DNA from: Treponema sp.
Lineage (GTDB): Bacteria; Spirochaetota; Spirochaetia; Treponematales; Treponemataceae
Length of the DNA: 64,000 nucleotides
Reading direction: 5' to 3'
Assembly: GCA_024695475.1 (NCBI GenBank)
Contig: JAILIC010000026.1
Span: 1 to 64,000, forward strand
Shown piece by piece: positions 33,617-42,780 of the stretch. The notes under the pieces were generated by a model. The model ran no database searches. It was not told the origin of the DNA and was given only the letters and a program-made list of their open reading frames with translations. Both the position numbers and the translations under genes were made by a program. Each line of letters starts with the position of its first letter. The stretch's first letter is position 1.

Positions 33617-35107
33617 ATGAAATTACAATCTTTTATGACTACAATGGTATTGGGCATTGTAAGTCTCGGTTTGTTATCTTGTTCCAATGTCTTTTCAGAC
33701 AACTTTGATTCTGATTCGACATCAGCACGCGCTGCTGCTTACGTAGTTGGTTCTGATGTTACCTTTGAAGGTGGCAATTACCGTGTTATTTCTAATGATT
33801 TTGCTTCTAGTGAAAGTCGTGCCGTAAGTACTTCTGAGGTAGAAAGCGGTATTACTCGTTTTAAAAATGATAGTGCCATGAGTGCTATCTTGAGCGAATA
33901 TGCTGGCATCAACAATAAAGTAGTACTTTTTAACCGTGATACAAAAGGTATCGGGAAAGATGGTTACGCATACATCATTGATGAATATCTGATTCTCGAT
34001 AGAGATGCGGCAAAAGTTGCAAAATTCCGCTACAAATGGCAGTCAACAACTATTAAAAACGCTCAACATAAAGATGCTTTTGAAGGAGCTGACATTGGAA
34101 GAGTAAACACTGCTGCTGAAACCACAATTCGCAACTCTTATGATCCTGACCATGTCCAGCTCTACACCTACAGCGGTGGTGACGAACAGTCATATACACA
34201 GTTGACCTACACACGTGATTCCAACAACAAATGCTCTTTTGCAAGTAATACTATCAAGTCAACAAGCGTCAACTCAGTCTATGCAACAACTACAGCAGGT
34301 ATCCGTCGTGCACTTTTAAACACAACCACCTATAACTCAGGAGATGTAAAAGTACGGTGGAGTCTCAGCGACGTAGACAGCAAGGCTTTTTTTGCCTTTG
34401 TCGAGCAAAAAACAGATGGGTCTTACAGTCTCACTTGCCGTGGTGATGGATTAGTTAAAGGCTCTGCTAATGCAGACGTCTACTACTGCACTGCAAACAT
34501 TACTTCATTTGTAGAAAAAAATAATCTTGGCGTTAGCTTTACACGAAAGAAAAACAATGGGTCAATATCCATTGACAGCTCTCAATATATCCAAGCTGTT
34601 GACAAAGGATCTGACGGTACTATCACACAGATAATGGTTATTTGTCCTTTTGAAGATACAAGTGCAACACTCAATGCTTACTCTCGTACCATTTTCAAAT
34701 GGAACGGCAGCAGCTACGTCTGGGAAGGTGCAGAAAGTTTTGCCAATCGGTATGCTAAAAACTATACTGATTTGTCTACAGTAAATTACACATGGGAAAG
34801 TGTAAGCGAAACCTATACTGCGGATATAACAGAGCTGTATGGAGCAGCAAATAGTCTTTATAATGAAGTAGCAGGCGATAAAACCTTATCTCAACAAGAG
34901 GTTCTGAAATATGCGCAAGATGTAGGCCAACTTCACAGCCGAGCAAATGACATTGCAAATAAATTCTGGAGCCTGCCTTGCACTGACGGTAAGTGGGCTA
35001 AGTGGACTGAACAAGGAATGAAGCTTGTTGCTGCTGCCCAAAAACTTGCACTAGTACGGGCAAAGCTTGATGCCGAAGCGGTAACCCGACCTTGGATATT
35101 ATTCTAA
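33617..35107 (+). CDS. Lipoprotein of unknown function, 496 aa
   Basis: A signal sequence ends in the lipobox LLSC (Cys22), followed by a Ser/Asp-rich linker. The body is Ser/Thr/Tyr-rich and mostly strands, with repeated Tyr-Thr motifs. The last 80 residues are helical. No family recognised. The ATG is preceded by GCAGG. It is probably outer-membrane or periplasmic, and is monocistronic between hairpins and a strong terminator. Confidence 0.75.
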   Translation: MKLQSFMTTMVLGIVSLGLLSCSNVFSDNFDSDSTSARAAAYVVGSDVTFEGGNYRVISNDFASSESRAVSTSEVESGITRFKNDSAMSAILSEYAGINNKVVLFNRDTKGIGKDGYAYIIDEYLILDRDAAKVAKFRYKWQSTTIKNAQHKDAFEGADIGRVNTAAETTIRNSYDPDHVQLYTYSGGDEQSYTQLTYTRDSNNKCSFASNTIKSTSVNSVYATTTAGIRRALLNTTTYNSGDVKVRWSLSDVDSKAFFAFVEQKTDGSYSLTCRGDGLVKGSANADVYYCTANITSFVEKNNLGVSFTRKKNNGSISIDSSQYIQAVDKGSDGTITQIMVICPFEDTSATLNAYSRTIFKWNGSSYVWEGAESFANRYAKNYTDLSTVNYTWESVSETYTADITELYGAANSLYNEVAGDKTLSQQEVLKYAQDVGQLHSRANDIANKFWSLPCTDGKWAKWTEQGMKLVAAAQKLALVRAKLDAEAVTRPWILF

Positions 35108-35131
35108 CATCCTTATAACATCGTTCATTTC

Positions 35132-35164
35132 AAACAGGCTTCCGATTGGAAGCCTGTTTTTTTT
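35132..35164 (+). terminator. Strong intrinsic terminator
   Basis: AAACAGGCTTCC and its perfect complement around GATT, followed by a T-run. It isolates the amino-acid operon from the lipoprotein gene. Confidence 0.92.
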
Positions 35165-35222
35165 CTGCATAAATATTCATTTTTCTGTATGCTGATTGAT
35201 ATAAACTCCTCTTTTTAGTAAG

Positions 35223-37736
35223 ATGGTATCCATGCTAACTCTTAAGTTTGGTGGCACTTCAATGGGAAGTGCCAGACGTATTCTGGATTCTGCCGACATC
35301 ATTGTCGGACGCGCTGCACAAGAGCGTGTAAGTGTTGTTGTATCGGCTGTAGCCGGTGTCTCAAATAGTTTGCAGGCGGCAATCGATGCTTGTATGACAG
35401 GAAAACCTGCTACCGAATTTGTTGACGGACTGCGTACAACGCATAGCGCTATTTGTTCTGAAATTCAATCAAAACTTCCAGGTTTTGAAGCTGCTCCAGT
35501 AATGAAAAAACTGGAACCAATTTTTACAGAATGTGAACACTTACTTACGGGTACGGCTGCATTTGGAGAATGCCCTGATACCGTTCATTGTCGTATCATG
35601 GGAATGGGCGAGCTTTTGAGTTCCCCGATTATGGAAGCTGTTCTCCTTGCAAAAAAACAAAGCATTATCCTGCTTGATTCTCGAAAATATATCTATACTA
35701 CTGGCAACCAAAAAGAGGGTGACCCTGATTATGCTCGGACAGCCGAACAGCTGCTTCCCTTCCGCGATGGAGAGTATAAGTCACAGACTCGTATTCTTCT
35801 GTTTCCTGGTTTTGTCTGTTCATGGACAGGTGGTACAGGGCAGAGTACCCGTATGGGCTTGCTGGGGCGTAATGGTTCTGATTTTTCTGCAGCGATTATC
35901 GGTGCTTGTCTGGGATCAAAAAAAGTCGAGTTCTGGACTGATGTAGACGGTATCTATACTGCAGATCCTCGCATTGTAAAAGATGCATTGCTGGTAAAGG
36001 ACATGACCTATGAAGAAGCAATGGAACTGTCATTCTTTGGGTCAAAGGTACTGCATCCAAAAACACTTGCTCCACTTGCAGCAAAAGGAATTGAAGCCTG
36101 GAGCCTTAACAGTATGCGTCCGGAAGTACGAGGAACACGTATCGGTAAGGGACCATTTGCTTCTAATGTAGGACCTGTCTGTGGTATTTCCTGCCTAAAA
36201 AATACAGCAATCATCAGCATAAGCGGTTCCGGCATGAAAGGTCGTACTGGTATGGCAAGCCGTGTGTTTGCCGCTGTTTCACGTATAAATGTTTCTGTAT
36301 TGTTGATTACTCAGTCATCTTCTGAGTATACAATTTCATTCTGTGTCCGTGACGCATATGCAGATATGGTAAATGATGCCCTGCAGCAGGAATTTGGACT
36401 TGAAATCAGAGATGGCGTTGTAGATCCTGTCGAAGTACATAAAAACTGTGCCATCGTTTCAATTGTTGGTGACAACATGATTAAACAACGTGGTGTAGCT
36501 GGCAAATTCTTTGATGCATTGGCTTCATATGGTGTTAATGTCCTTGCTATTGCACAAGGCTCGTCAGAGCGTTGTACCAGTGCTGTTATCCACGGTGAGT
36601 ATGGTGATTTGGCAGTACGCGCCGTACATATGTTCTTTTTTCAGACTTCGCAGTCTATTCAAGTATTTCTGTTTGGAGCAGGTACTATTGGCAGTGTATT
36701 GCTTGATCAGATTAAGGAACAGCAGCAAAAACTCTTGCGTACCAATGTAAACATTTCGGTAGTAGCCATTGCAAAGACAAATCGTCTCTTGCTTAATCCA
36801 GAAGGTATTGATTTGACCAACTGGAGGGAAGATATTCAAAAGTCTAATCTTCGTTCTTCTGTAGATGAGGTATTGGGTTTTGTCAAAAAAACTCGCCCGA
36901 TGAATCCTGTCTTTGTTGACTGTACAGCTTCGTATGATTTACCGGAGCGCTATTTGGATATTCTTAATGCAGGTATGCATATCGTTACACCAAACAAGCG
37001 TGCTAATTCAATGAGCATAGACTATTACCGCCAGTTGCGACGTACCGCAAACTCTATGCATCGCCGTTTCTTGTATGAAACCAACGTCGGTGCTGGCTTG
37101 CCGATTATCGACAACTTGCAGAACCTGTTTAAGAGTGGTGACCATCTTACTGGATTTACCGGTATCATGTCTGGATCTCTGTCATACATTTTTGGTCGTC
37201 TTGATGAAGGTGTGTCATTTAGTAAGGCTGTCCTTGAAGCAAAGGAAAAAGGCTTTACCGAGCCAGATCCTCGTGATGACTTAAACGGCATGGATGTAGC
37301 CCGAAAGACATTGATTATTGCCCGTGAGGCAGGAATGGATTTGGAGCTTGACCAGATCGAGATCAAGAAAGTATTCCCTGATGATTTTGATACAGAAGGC
37401 TCTACAGAGGAATTCCTAAAACGTCTGCCTCAAATCGATACCTACTTTGCCAACAAAATGGCAGAACTGCAAAAGCAACATAAAGTACTACGTATGGGAG
37501 CTTCCATACAGAATAATACTTGTAGCGTGGGGTTGCTTGAAGTCGGACAAGATGATCCGTTGTATGCGGTAAAAGGCGGCGAAAACGCGTTTGTATTCCA
37601 TACAGAACGCTATAGTCCTATTCCATTGACTGTCAGAGGATATGGAGCTGGAGCTGCAGTTACTGCTGCCGGCGTATTTGGTGATATTTTGCGTACGGTT
37701 AGTTTTAATCCAGAGGCACCGGTAACTAATATGTAA
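35223..37736 (+). CDS. thrA: Bifunctional aspartate kinase / homoserine dehydrogenase
   Basis: 837 residues. The aspartokinase domain (about 1-300) has KFGGTSMGSA, SGRGGSD-like GRNGSDFSAAIIG, and the substrate loop FWTDVDGIYTADPR. Two ACT regulatory domains follow (about 315-460; AIISISGSGMKGRTG and CAIVSIVGDNM). The homoserine dehydrogenase part (about 475-830) has a Rossmann LFGAGTIGSVLLDQI, TPNKRANS, and the catalytic segment GFTEPDPRDDLNGMDVARK. It runs the first and third steps from aspartate to threonine/methionine and is likely feedback inhibited. ATG at 35223 or 35232 are both possible; neither has a strong ribosome site. Confidence 0.95.
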   Translation: MVSMLTLKFGGTSMGSARRILDSADIIVGRAAQERVSVVVSAVAGVSNSLQAAIDACMTGKPATEFVDGLRTTHSAICSEIQSKLPGFEAAPVMKKLEPIFTECEHLLTGTAAFGECPDTVHCRIMGMGELLSSPIMEAVLLAKKQSIILLDSRKYIYTTGNQKEGDPDYARTAEQLLPFRDGEYKSQTRILLFPGFVCSWTGGTGQSTRMGLLGRNGSDFSAAIIGACLGSKKVEFWTDVDGIYTADPRIVKDALLVKDMTYEEAMELSFFGSKVLHPKTLAPLAAKGIEAWSLNSMRPEVRGTRIGKGPFASNVGPVCGISCLKNTAIISISGSGMKGRTGMASRVFAAVSRINVSVLLITQSSSEYTISFCVRDAYADMVNDALQQEFGLEIRDGVVDPVEVHKNCAIVSIVGDNMIKQRGVAGKFFDALASYGVNVLAIAQGSSERCTSAVIHGEYGDLAVRAVHMFFFQTSQSIQVFLFGAGTIGSVLLDQIKEQQQKLLRTNVNISVVAIAKTNRLLLNPEGIDLTNWREDIQKSNLRSSVDEVLGFVKKTRPMNPVFVDCTASYDLPERYLDILNAGMHIVTPNKRANSMSIDYYRQLRRTANSMHRRFLYETNVGAGLPIIDNLQNLFKSGDHLTGFTGIMSGSLSYIFGRLDEGVSFSKAVLEAKEKGFTEPDPRDDLNGMDVARKTLIIAREAGMDLELDQIEIKKVFPDDFDTEGSTEEFLKRLPQIDTYFANKMAELQKQHKVLRMGASIQNNTCSVGLLEVGQDDPLYAVKGGENAFVFHTERYSPIPLTVRGYGAGAAVTAAGVFGDILRTVSFNPEAPVTNM

Positions 37737-37764
37737 AAATCATATATCGGAGGAGTTTTTCTAC

Positions 37765-39735
37765 ATGGTAATCGTATTAAAAAAAAGTATTTCGCCTGAA
37801 GAAAAGGCACGGCTTTCCCAATTTTTAGGGGAACAGAATTTTAAGACGAATGAAATTGCTGGCGAAGAAGCAACTATTATTGCTGCAGTCGGTAAGCTTA
37901 ATCTTGACCCGCGTGAAGTTGCTATACTTCCTGGGGTTGAACGGGTTATTCCTATCAGCAAGCCATACAAGATGGCAAGCCGTGAGTTTAAGCCTGAAAA
38001 CACCATTGTAGAAATTCCTAACAACCGAGGACAAAAGGTCCGTGTTGGCGGACAACGAGTTGTTGCGATAGCAGGTCCCTGTGCAGTCGAGAGCAGGGAA
38101 CAGATGATGGCCGTAGCAGAGCGTGTCGCTTCTAGCGGTGCGGTCATGCTACGTGGTGGAGCATATAAACCACGTACTTCTCCTTATTCATTTCAGGGAT
38201 TAGGGGAAGAAGGCCTTAAGATATTAAAGGAAGCTGGCGAAAAATATGGGCTTCCTATTGTTACAGAAATTATTGCTGCTGAATATATTCCTGTCATGAA
38301 AGACTATGTTGATGTGTATCAGGTTGGTGCACGCAACATGCAAAATTTTGATATGCTCAAACGCTTAGGCAAGCTCAATAAGCCTGTCATTTTAAAGCGA
38401 GGACTTTCTGCCACTATCGAAGAGTGGCTTATGTCAGCAGAGTATTTGCTTTCATCTGGTACCGATCGTGTTATTTTATGTGAGCGCGGTATCCGCACAT
38501 ACGAGCGTGCAACACGCAATACACTTGATTTAAGTGCAATTCCTATTTTACGCAGCCTTACCCATCTGCCTGTCATTGTCGATCCGAGCCATGCAGTTGG
38601 TATTCGTGATAAGGTTGCCCCTATGGGATTGGCAGCTATTGCTGCTGGTGCTGATGGTATCATTGTCGAAGTACACTGCAATCCTGATAAGGCATTGTCC
38701 GATGGTCCACAATCCTTGTATCCACAGCAGTTTGATAAACTGATGCGTGATATCGAAGCGCTTTCGCCTGTCGTTGGTAAGGAAGTTGCTCATATCAGGC
38801 AGGACCCTATTGTTGTCCATACTGCTGAAAAAAAGATTGATGCACAACATATTGTCTGTGCATATAGTGGTAAACGAGGAGCCTATGCAGAACAAGCTAT
38901 CGGCAAATATTTTGATGCTGGTACCAGTGCTGTTGCCGTTAATTCCTTCCGTGATATCTTTCAGTCAGTTATTGACGGTAAAGTCGATTATGGTATGGTT
39001 CCTATCGAAAATAGCCTGGCAGGATCAGTCTATGAAAACTACGATAACCTTGCTCAGTTTGAAGATGTAAATATCGTTGGATCGCTGACCTTGCGTATTC
39101 AGCATGCGCTGCTTGGCATAAAAGGTGCGTCAATTGATGGAATTAAAAACATTTATTCCCATCCACAGGCGTTGGCACAGTGTTCGCAGTTTTTGCTCGA
39201 TCATCGAGAATGGAATAAAGTTGATGCTGTTTCAACGGCAACTGCTGCAAAACTGGTAAGCGAAAAAGGCGAAAAGGAGAATGCAGCTATTGCAAGTGCC
39301 GTCAATGCTGAGTATTATGGTTTGGATATTTTGAAAGAGAGTATCGAAAATGATCCACGCAATTATACCCGCTTTGTGATAATTGCCGCAAATCATGTCG
39401 GTGCACGTTCTGATAATGTCGTTGAGAATGCTTTTAATTGTCAGCGTTTAGCAGGGGTGCATCCAAACATGGCATCATTTGTATTCTCTGTAAAAAATGA
39501 ACCGGGAGCTTTGTTTAATTGTCTGAGAATCTTTCAGGACTTCCAGATAAACTTAACTCGATTGGAGTCCCGGCCTATTTTAGGAAAACCATGGAAATAC
39601 TGGTTCTATGCTGATGCGGAACTGGTTTCTGAAAATATGGAGTCTGTTGCCTATGTAACAAAATTACTGGACGCCCTCAAGGCCAAAACTGAGGATGTTC
39701 GTTTGCTTGGTGTGTATGCTGAAGGAGGAAAGTAA
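37765..39735 (+). CDS. DAHP synthase - prephenate dehydratase fusion
   Basis: 656 residues, SD GGAGGAG. Residues 1-70 are the ferredoxin-like regulatory domain of AroF-type DAHP synthase. The barrel (about 85-345) has GPCAVES, RGGAYKPRTSPYSFQGLG, VGARNMQNFD, CERGIRTYE and DPSHAVG. A prephenate dehydratase domain starts near 363 (VCAYSGKRGAYAEQA; PIENSLAGSVYENYD; NYTRFVII). It ends in an ACT domain with LTRLESRP, the Phe-binding motif. One chain thus holds the first shikimate step and a terminal phenylalanine step. No chorismate mutase domain is present. Such a fusion is uncommon. Confidence 0.94.
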   Translation: MVIVLKKSISPEEKARLSQFLGEQNFKTNEIAGEEATIIAAVGKLNLDPREVAILPGVERVIPISKPYKMASREFKPENTIVEIPNNRGQKVRVGGQRVVAIAGPCAVESREQMMAVAERVASSGAVMLRGGAYKPRTSPYSFQGLGEEGLKILKEAGEKYGLPIVTEIIAAEYIPVMKDYVDVYQVGARNMQNFDMLKRLGKLNKPVILKRGLSATIEEWLMSAEYLLSSGTDRVILCERGIRTYERATRNTLDLSAIPILRSLTHLPVIVDPSHAVGIRDKVAPMGLAAIAAGADGIIVEVHCNPDKALSDGPQSLYPQQFDKLMRDIEALSPVVGKEVAHIRQDPIVVHTAEKKIDAQHIVCAYSGKRGAYAEQAIGKYFDAGTSAVAVNSFRDIFQSVIDGKVDYGMVPIENSLAGSVYENYDNLAQFEDVNIVGSLTLRIQHALLGIKGASIDGIKNIYSHPQALAQCSQFLLDHREWNKVDAVSTATAAKLVSEKGEKENAAIASAVNAEYYGLDILKESIENDPRNYTRFVIIAANHVGARSDNVVENAFNCQRLAGVHPNMASFVFSVKNEPGALFNCLRIFQDFQINLTRLESRPILGKPWKYWFYADAELVSENMESVAYVTKLLDALKAKTEDVRLLGVYAEGGK

Positions 39736-40250
39736 TGGCTGAGGAAGCTCATAAAAAGATCGAAACATATGTTTTGTCGGTATTGGTAGAAAACCACGCT
39801 GGTGTTTTGAGCCGTGTATCTGGTTTGTTCAGTAGACGCGGTTACAATATCGATAGTTTGACCGTTTGTGAAACTCATAACCCAGGTCAGTCACGTATGA
39901 CCATTGTGGTAAAGGGGGATGAGTACATACTCGAACAGATTGAAAAACAGCTTTCAAAGCTCATTGAAGTTATTTCTATAACACATTGTATCACTGCGCA
40001 AACCTGCGAGCGCGAAATGGCTTTGATAAAAGTAAAAGCCAGTGGTGGAGACCGTGCTGTTGTTATTGAAACTTGCAATATCTACCGTGCGCACATCGTT
40101 GATGTTTCCATAGGTTCTGTTATTGTTGAGGCAACTGGTAGTGAAGAAAAGATCAGCAGTCTTATCCGACTGTTGGAACCATTTGGTATACTTGAACTGG
40201 TAAAAACTGGTTTAACAGCTATGGGACGTGGGGACGAAGTAATGCAATAA
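39735..40250 (+). CDS. ilvN: Acetolactate synthase small (regulatory) subunit
   Basis: 171 residues. An N-terminal ACT domain (VLVENHAGVLSRVSGLFSRRGYNIDSLTVCET near residues 15-46) and a C-terminal AHAS-small domain (EMALIKVKASGGDR; IYRAHIVDVS). It regulates the catalytic subunit IlvB, which is not in this window. The ATG overlaps the stop of the preceding gene (TAATG), giving translational coupling. Confidence 0.95.
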   Translation: MAEEAHKKIETYVLSVLVENHAGVLSRVSGLFSRRGYNIDSLTVCETHNPGQSRMTIVVKGDEYILEQIEKQLSKLIEVISITHCITAQTCEREMALIKVKASGGDRAVVIETCNIYRAHIVDVSIGSVIVEATGSEEKISSLIRLLEPFGILELVKTGLTAMGRGDEVMQ

Positions 40251-40279
40251 TGCATTTACATGCATTGTGAGGTACCCAT

Positions 40280-40882
40280 ATGATTATTGAGCTGATAGGT
40301 TATTTTGGCTCGTTTTTAATTCTTATTTCCATGTTGATGACATCTGTTGTAAAACTTCGTATCATCAACATGGTCGGTAGTTTGATTTTTACGGGATATG
40401 CAGTGGCAATTCACTCATATCCAACCGCCATAATGAATGGCTGTCTTGTTATTATCAATATTTTTAATCTTCTTAAATTACTGCGATATAAAAAGACGTA
40501 TTCTGTTGTAAAAGTATGTGCAGATGACTATTATCTTAACTTTTTTTGCCGCTATTATGGGGAAGATATACGGCAGTTCTTTCCGGAATTAGTAAATCCA
40601 GTTTCATACTCTTGTACCTATATGATTTGCTGTGACTCAGATCCTATTGGTATCTTTTTTGGACACCCATCCTCTGATGAAAGCAAACTGGATATAAAAG
40701 TCGACTATACGATTCCTAAGTTCCGTGATTGCTCCGTTGGTAAATACTTATATAATCATCTGGCAAATAACGGATACCGGGAACTGTCTTTTGACAATCC
40801 TCCTAAAAAACACATTTCGTATTTAAAACGAATGGGCTTTACAAATAACGATGACGAAAGTCGTTTTATAAAGCAATTGTAG
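40280..40882 (+). CDS. YgjV-like membrane domain fused to GNAT-like domain
   Basis: 200 residues. Residues 1-70 hold three membrane segments like the YgjV/Imp family (ELIGYFGSFLILISMLMTS, INMVGSLIFTGYAVAIHSYP, IMNGCLVIINIFNLLKLL). The soluble C-terminus resembles a degenerate acetyltransferase (IKVDYTIPKFRDCSVGKYLYNHLANNGYREL; HISYLKRMGF). It could be a membrane-tethered N-acyltransferase; the acceptor is unknown. It follows ilvN by 29 bases on the same strand, but that may be coincidence. Confidence 0.78.
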   Translation: MIIELIGYFGSFLILISMLMTSVVKLRIINMVGSLIFTGYAVAIHSYPTAIMNGCLVIINIFNLLKLLRYKKTYSVVKVCADDYYLNFFCRYYGEDIRQFFPELVNPVSYSCTYMICCDSDPIGIFFGHPSSDESKLDIKVDYTIPKFRDCSVGKYLYNHLANNGYRELSFDNPPKKHISYLKRMGFTNNDDESRFIKQL

Positions 40883-40885
40883 CAG

Positions 40886-41389
40886 TTAGTGCTGTTCATC
40901 AAAAAAGAAGTCACCTGATTTACCACCGCTTTTGCTTACGAGGTGTATGTTTTTGATAACCATACGTTTATCGACAGCTTTACACATATCGTAAATCGAA
41001 AGCAGGGTGACAGATGTCCCTGTTAAGGCTTCCATTTCGACTCCTGTTTTGCCATCACATGTTGCCGTACAATAGACGGTTATAATGCCAGCATCAGCAT
41101 TGTTGTCATAGTGTTTTTTGAATTCTATGGAGCAGTTGGTTATAGGTAATGGATGGCATAGGGGAATAAGATTGCTTGTCTGTTTGAGACCCATAATACC
41201 GGCGATACGTGCAACTCCAAGAACATCGCCTTTTTTGATTGTTCCTTCTTCAATCATGTCATATATCTGTTTTGATACCATAATCTCACCTTGGGCAGTT
41301 GCCGTACGGTGGGTAATTTGTTTTTGTGATACATCTACAATGATGGCATTACCTGCCTGATCAAAATGGGTCAACTGGTCAGTCGGCAT
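40886..41389 (-). CDS. moaC: Cyclic pyranopterin monophosphate synthase MoaC
   Basis: 167 residues. The MoaC fold is clear: MVSKQIYDMIEEGTIKKGDVLGVARIAGIMG (about 34-64), LIPLCHPLPITN with the active-site His/Cys, and TGVEMEALTGTSVTLLSIYDMCKAVDK. It converts the MoaA product to cyclic pyranopterin in molybdenum-cofactor synthesis. SD AAGGAG. No other moa gene is nearby. Confidence 0.96.
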   Translation of the reverse strand: MPTDQLTHFDQAGNAIIVDVSQKQITHRTATAQGEIMVSKQIYDMIEEGTIKKGDVLGVARIAGIMGLKQTSNLIPLCHPLPITNCSIEFKKHYDNNADAGIITVYCTATCDGKTGVEMEALTGTSVTLLSIYDMCKAVDKRMVIKNIHLVSKSGGKSGDFFFDEQH

Positions 41390-41442
41390 AATAACTCCTT
41401 TTAACTTTTACGCTATAAAGATACGTGTACTTTGTCAATATG

Positions 41443-41468
41443 TGTGATATCTCCTTGTGATATCTCCT
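41443..41468. repeat. Exact tandem 13-bp repeat in the moaC-pncB intergenic region
   Basis: TGTGATATCTCCT occurs twice head to tail (41443-41455 and 41456-41468). Each copy contains the palindrome GATATC. A TTGACA box for moaC on the minus strand lies 8 bases away (near 41432-41437), so the repeats sit just upstream of that promoter and may be a regulator site. Confidence 0.6.
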
Positions 41469-41542
41469 AAAATGCACGTTTTGTGCAGATTTGCGCTAAA
41501 CCCTTGTATGCTTTTGTCTTTCCTGTTATGCTACAAAGTATC

Positions 41543-42760
41543 ATGAAACAAATTATTACAAGCTTTCTGGATACAGACCTATATAAATTCAGTATGGGCC
41601 AACTTGCTATGCGTAAATATGGGGATGCAAACGTTGAGTGGAAGTTTGTATGCCGTAATAAAAATATTCACTTTACACCTGAGATGGTTAGTGAGATAAA
41701 ACATCAAATTGAGTTATACTGTACTTTGAGTTTTACCAAAGAAGAAATCGCCTATCTATCTTCGTTGACATGGCTTGATAAAGGGTATCTGTCATTTCTT
41801 GCTGTTTGGCATCCTATGATTGAGCATTTTATCATAAATGATGATGCTGAATGTGGCTTGAACATCCGGACTGTCGGTCCTTGGTTTTTGACAATCTACT
41901 ACGAGATCCCCGTACTTTCAATTATTAACGAAGTTTATTTTAATTTTCAATATAAAGACCGCTATGATGAAGTTGAAAAATCAGCTATAGAGCGAGCTCG
42001 TCAAAAAATTGCTGATTTAGGCAGTGGCAAATACTGCATCAGTACTTTTTCGGAGTTTGGTACTCGCCGTCGTCTTAATGCTGACATTCAAGAAAAAATC
42101 ATTATGATGTTTAAGGATGCCAACGATAAAAAGCTTTTAGGAGACTCTGTCTTTGGTGGTACTTCTAATGTTTTGTTTGCGATGAAGCATAACTTAAAGC
42201 CTATTGGTACTATGGCACATGAAGTGTTTATGGTTACGGGACAGGGATATCCTGAGCGTAATCCTGCATATTCCAATAAGTTTGTTATGGACGACTGGCA
42301 TGATCTGTATGGTGTACAGTTGGGGATTATGCTCACAGATTGTATTACTACTGATTGCTTTTTATTGGATTTTGATGTAAAAAATGCAACGCTTTTTACA
42401 GGCGTACGTAACGATAGTGGAGATCCGATAGAATGGGGCGAAAAGATGATTGCCCATTACAAACAGTTAGGCATTGATCCAAAACGAAAGACCTTGCTGT
42501 TTAGTGATAGTCTTGATTTTGAACGGGCTGATATGATCTATCGCCATTTCAAGGGTAGAACACGTATCGCTTTTGGTATAGGTACGTTCCTCGTTAATGA
42601 TACCTGTGTACCACCGCTCAACATCGTTATGAAAACGGTAAAAGCAAATGGTGTCCCTGTTGTCAAAATCTCTGACTCACCAGGAAAGGGCATTGGCGAA
42701 AGCAAGACCTATGAGGAATACTTGCAGCGTGCTATTAACTGGCGTTTGGGACGTTACTAG
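41543..42760 (+). CDS. pncB: Nicotinate phosphoribosyltransferase
   Basis: 405 residues from the Met at 41543; earlier in-frame Mets add an unlikely leader. Family motifs: SFLDTDLYKFSMGQLA, FSEFGTRRRL, GGTSNVLFAMKHNLKPIGTMAHE (catalytic His), FTGVRNDSGDP, and FGIGTFLVND. It converts nicotinate and PRPP to NaMN for NAD salvage. A -10 (TATGCT, 41527-41532) would put the start only a few bases before ATG. It may work with the isochorismatase-type hydrolase at 61605, which resembles nicotinamidases. Confidence 0.95.
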   Translation: MKQIITSFLDTDLYKFSMGQLAMRKYGDANVEWKFVCRNKNIHFTPEMVSEIKHQIELYCTLSFTKEEIAYLSSLTWLDKGYLSFLAVWHPMIEHFIINDDAECGLNIRTVGPWFLTIYYEIPVLSIINEVYFNFQYKDRYDEVEKSAIERARQKIADLGSGKYCISTFSEFGTRRRLNADIQEKIIMMFKDANDKKLLGDSVFGGTSNVLFAMKHNLKPIGTMAHEVFMVTGQGYPERNPAYSNKFVMDDWHDLYGVQLGIMLTDCITTDCFLLDFDVKNATLFTGVRNDSGDPIEWGEKMIAHYKQLGIDPKRKTLLFSDSLDFERADMIYRHFKGRTRIAFGIGTFLVNDTCVPPLNIVMKTVKANGVPVVKISDSPGKGIGESKTYEEYLQRAINWRLGRY

Positions 42761-42780
42761 AACAGGTTAGGGTGTCCACA

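Noticed and set aside
35223..35240. Amino-acid attenuator leader before thrA
   Set aside because: The short gap after the terminator has no leader ORF with Thr/Ile codons and no second hairpin.
37765..39735. Two separate genes joined by sequencing error
   Set aside because: The frame is continuous through the linker without low-complexity or frameshift signs, and there is no internal ribosome site before the dehydratase part.
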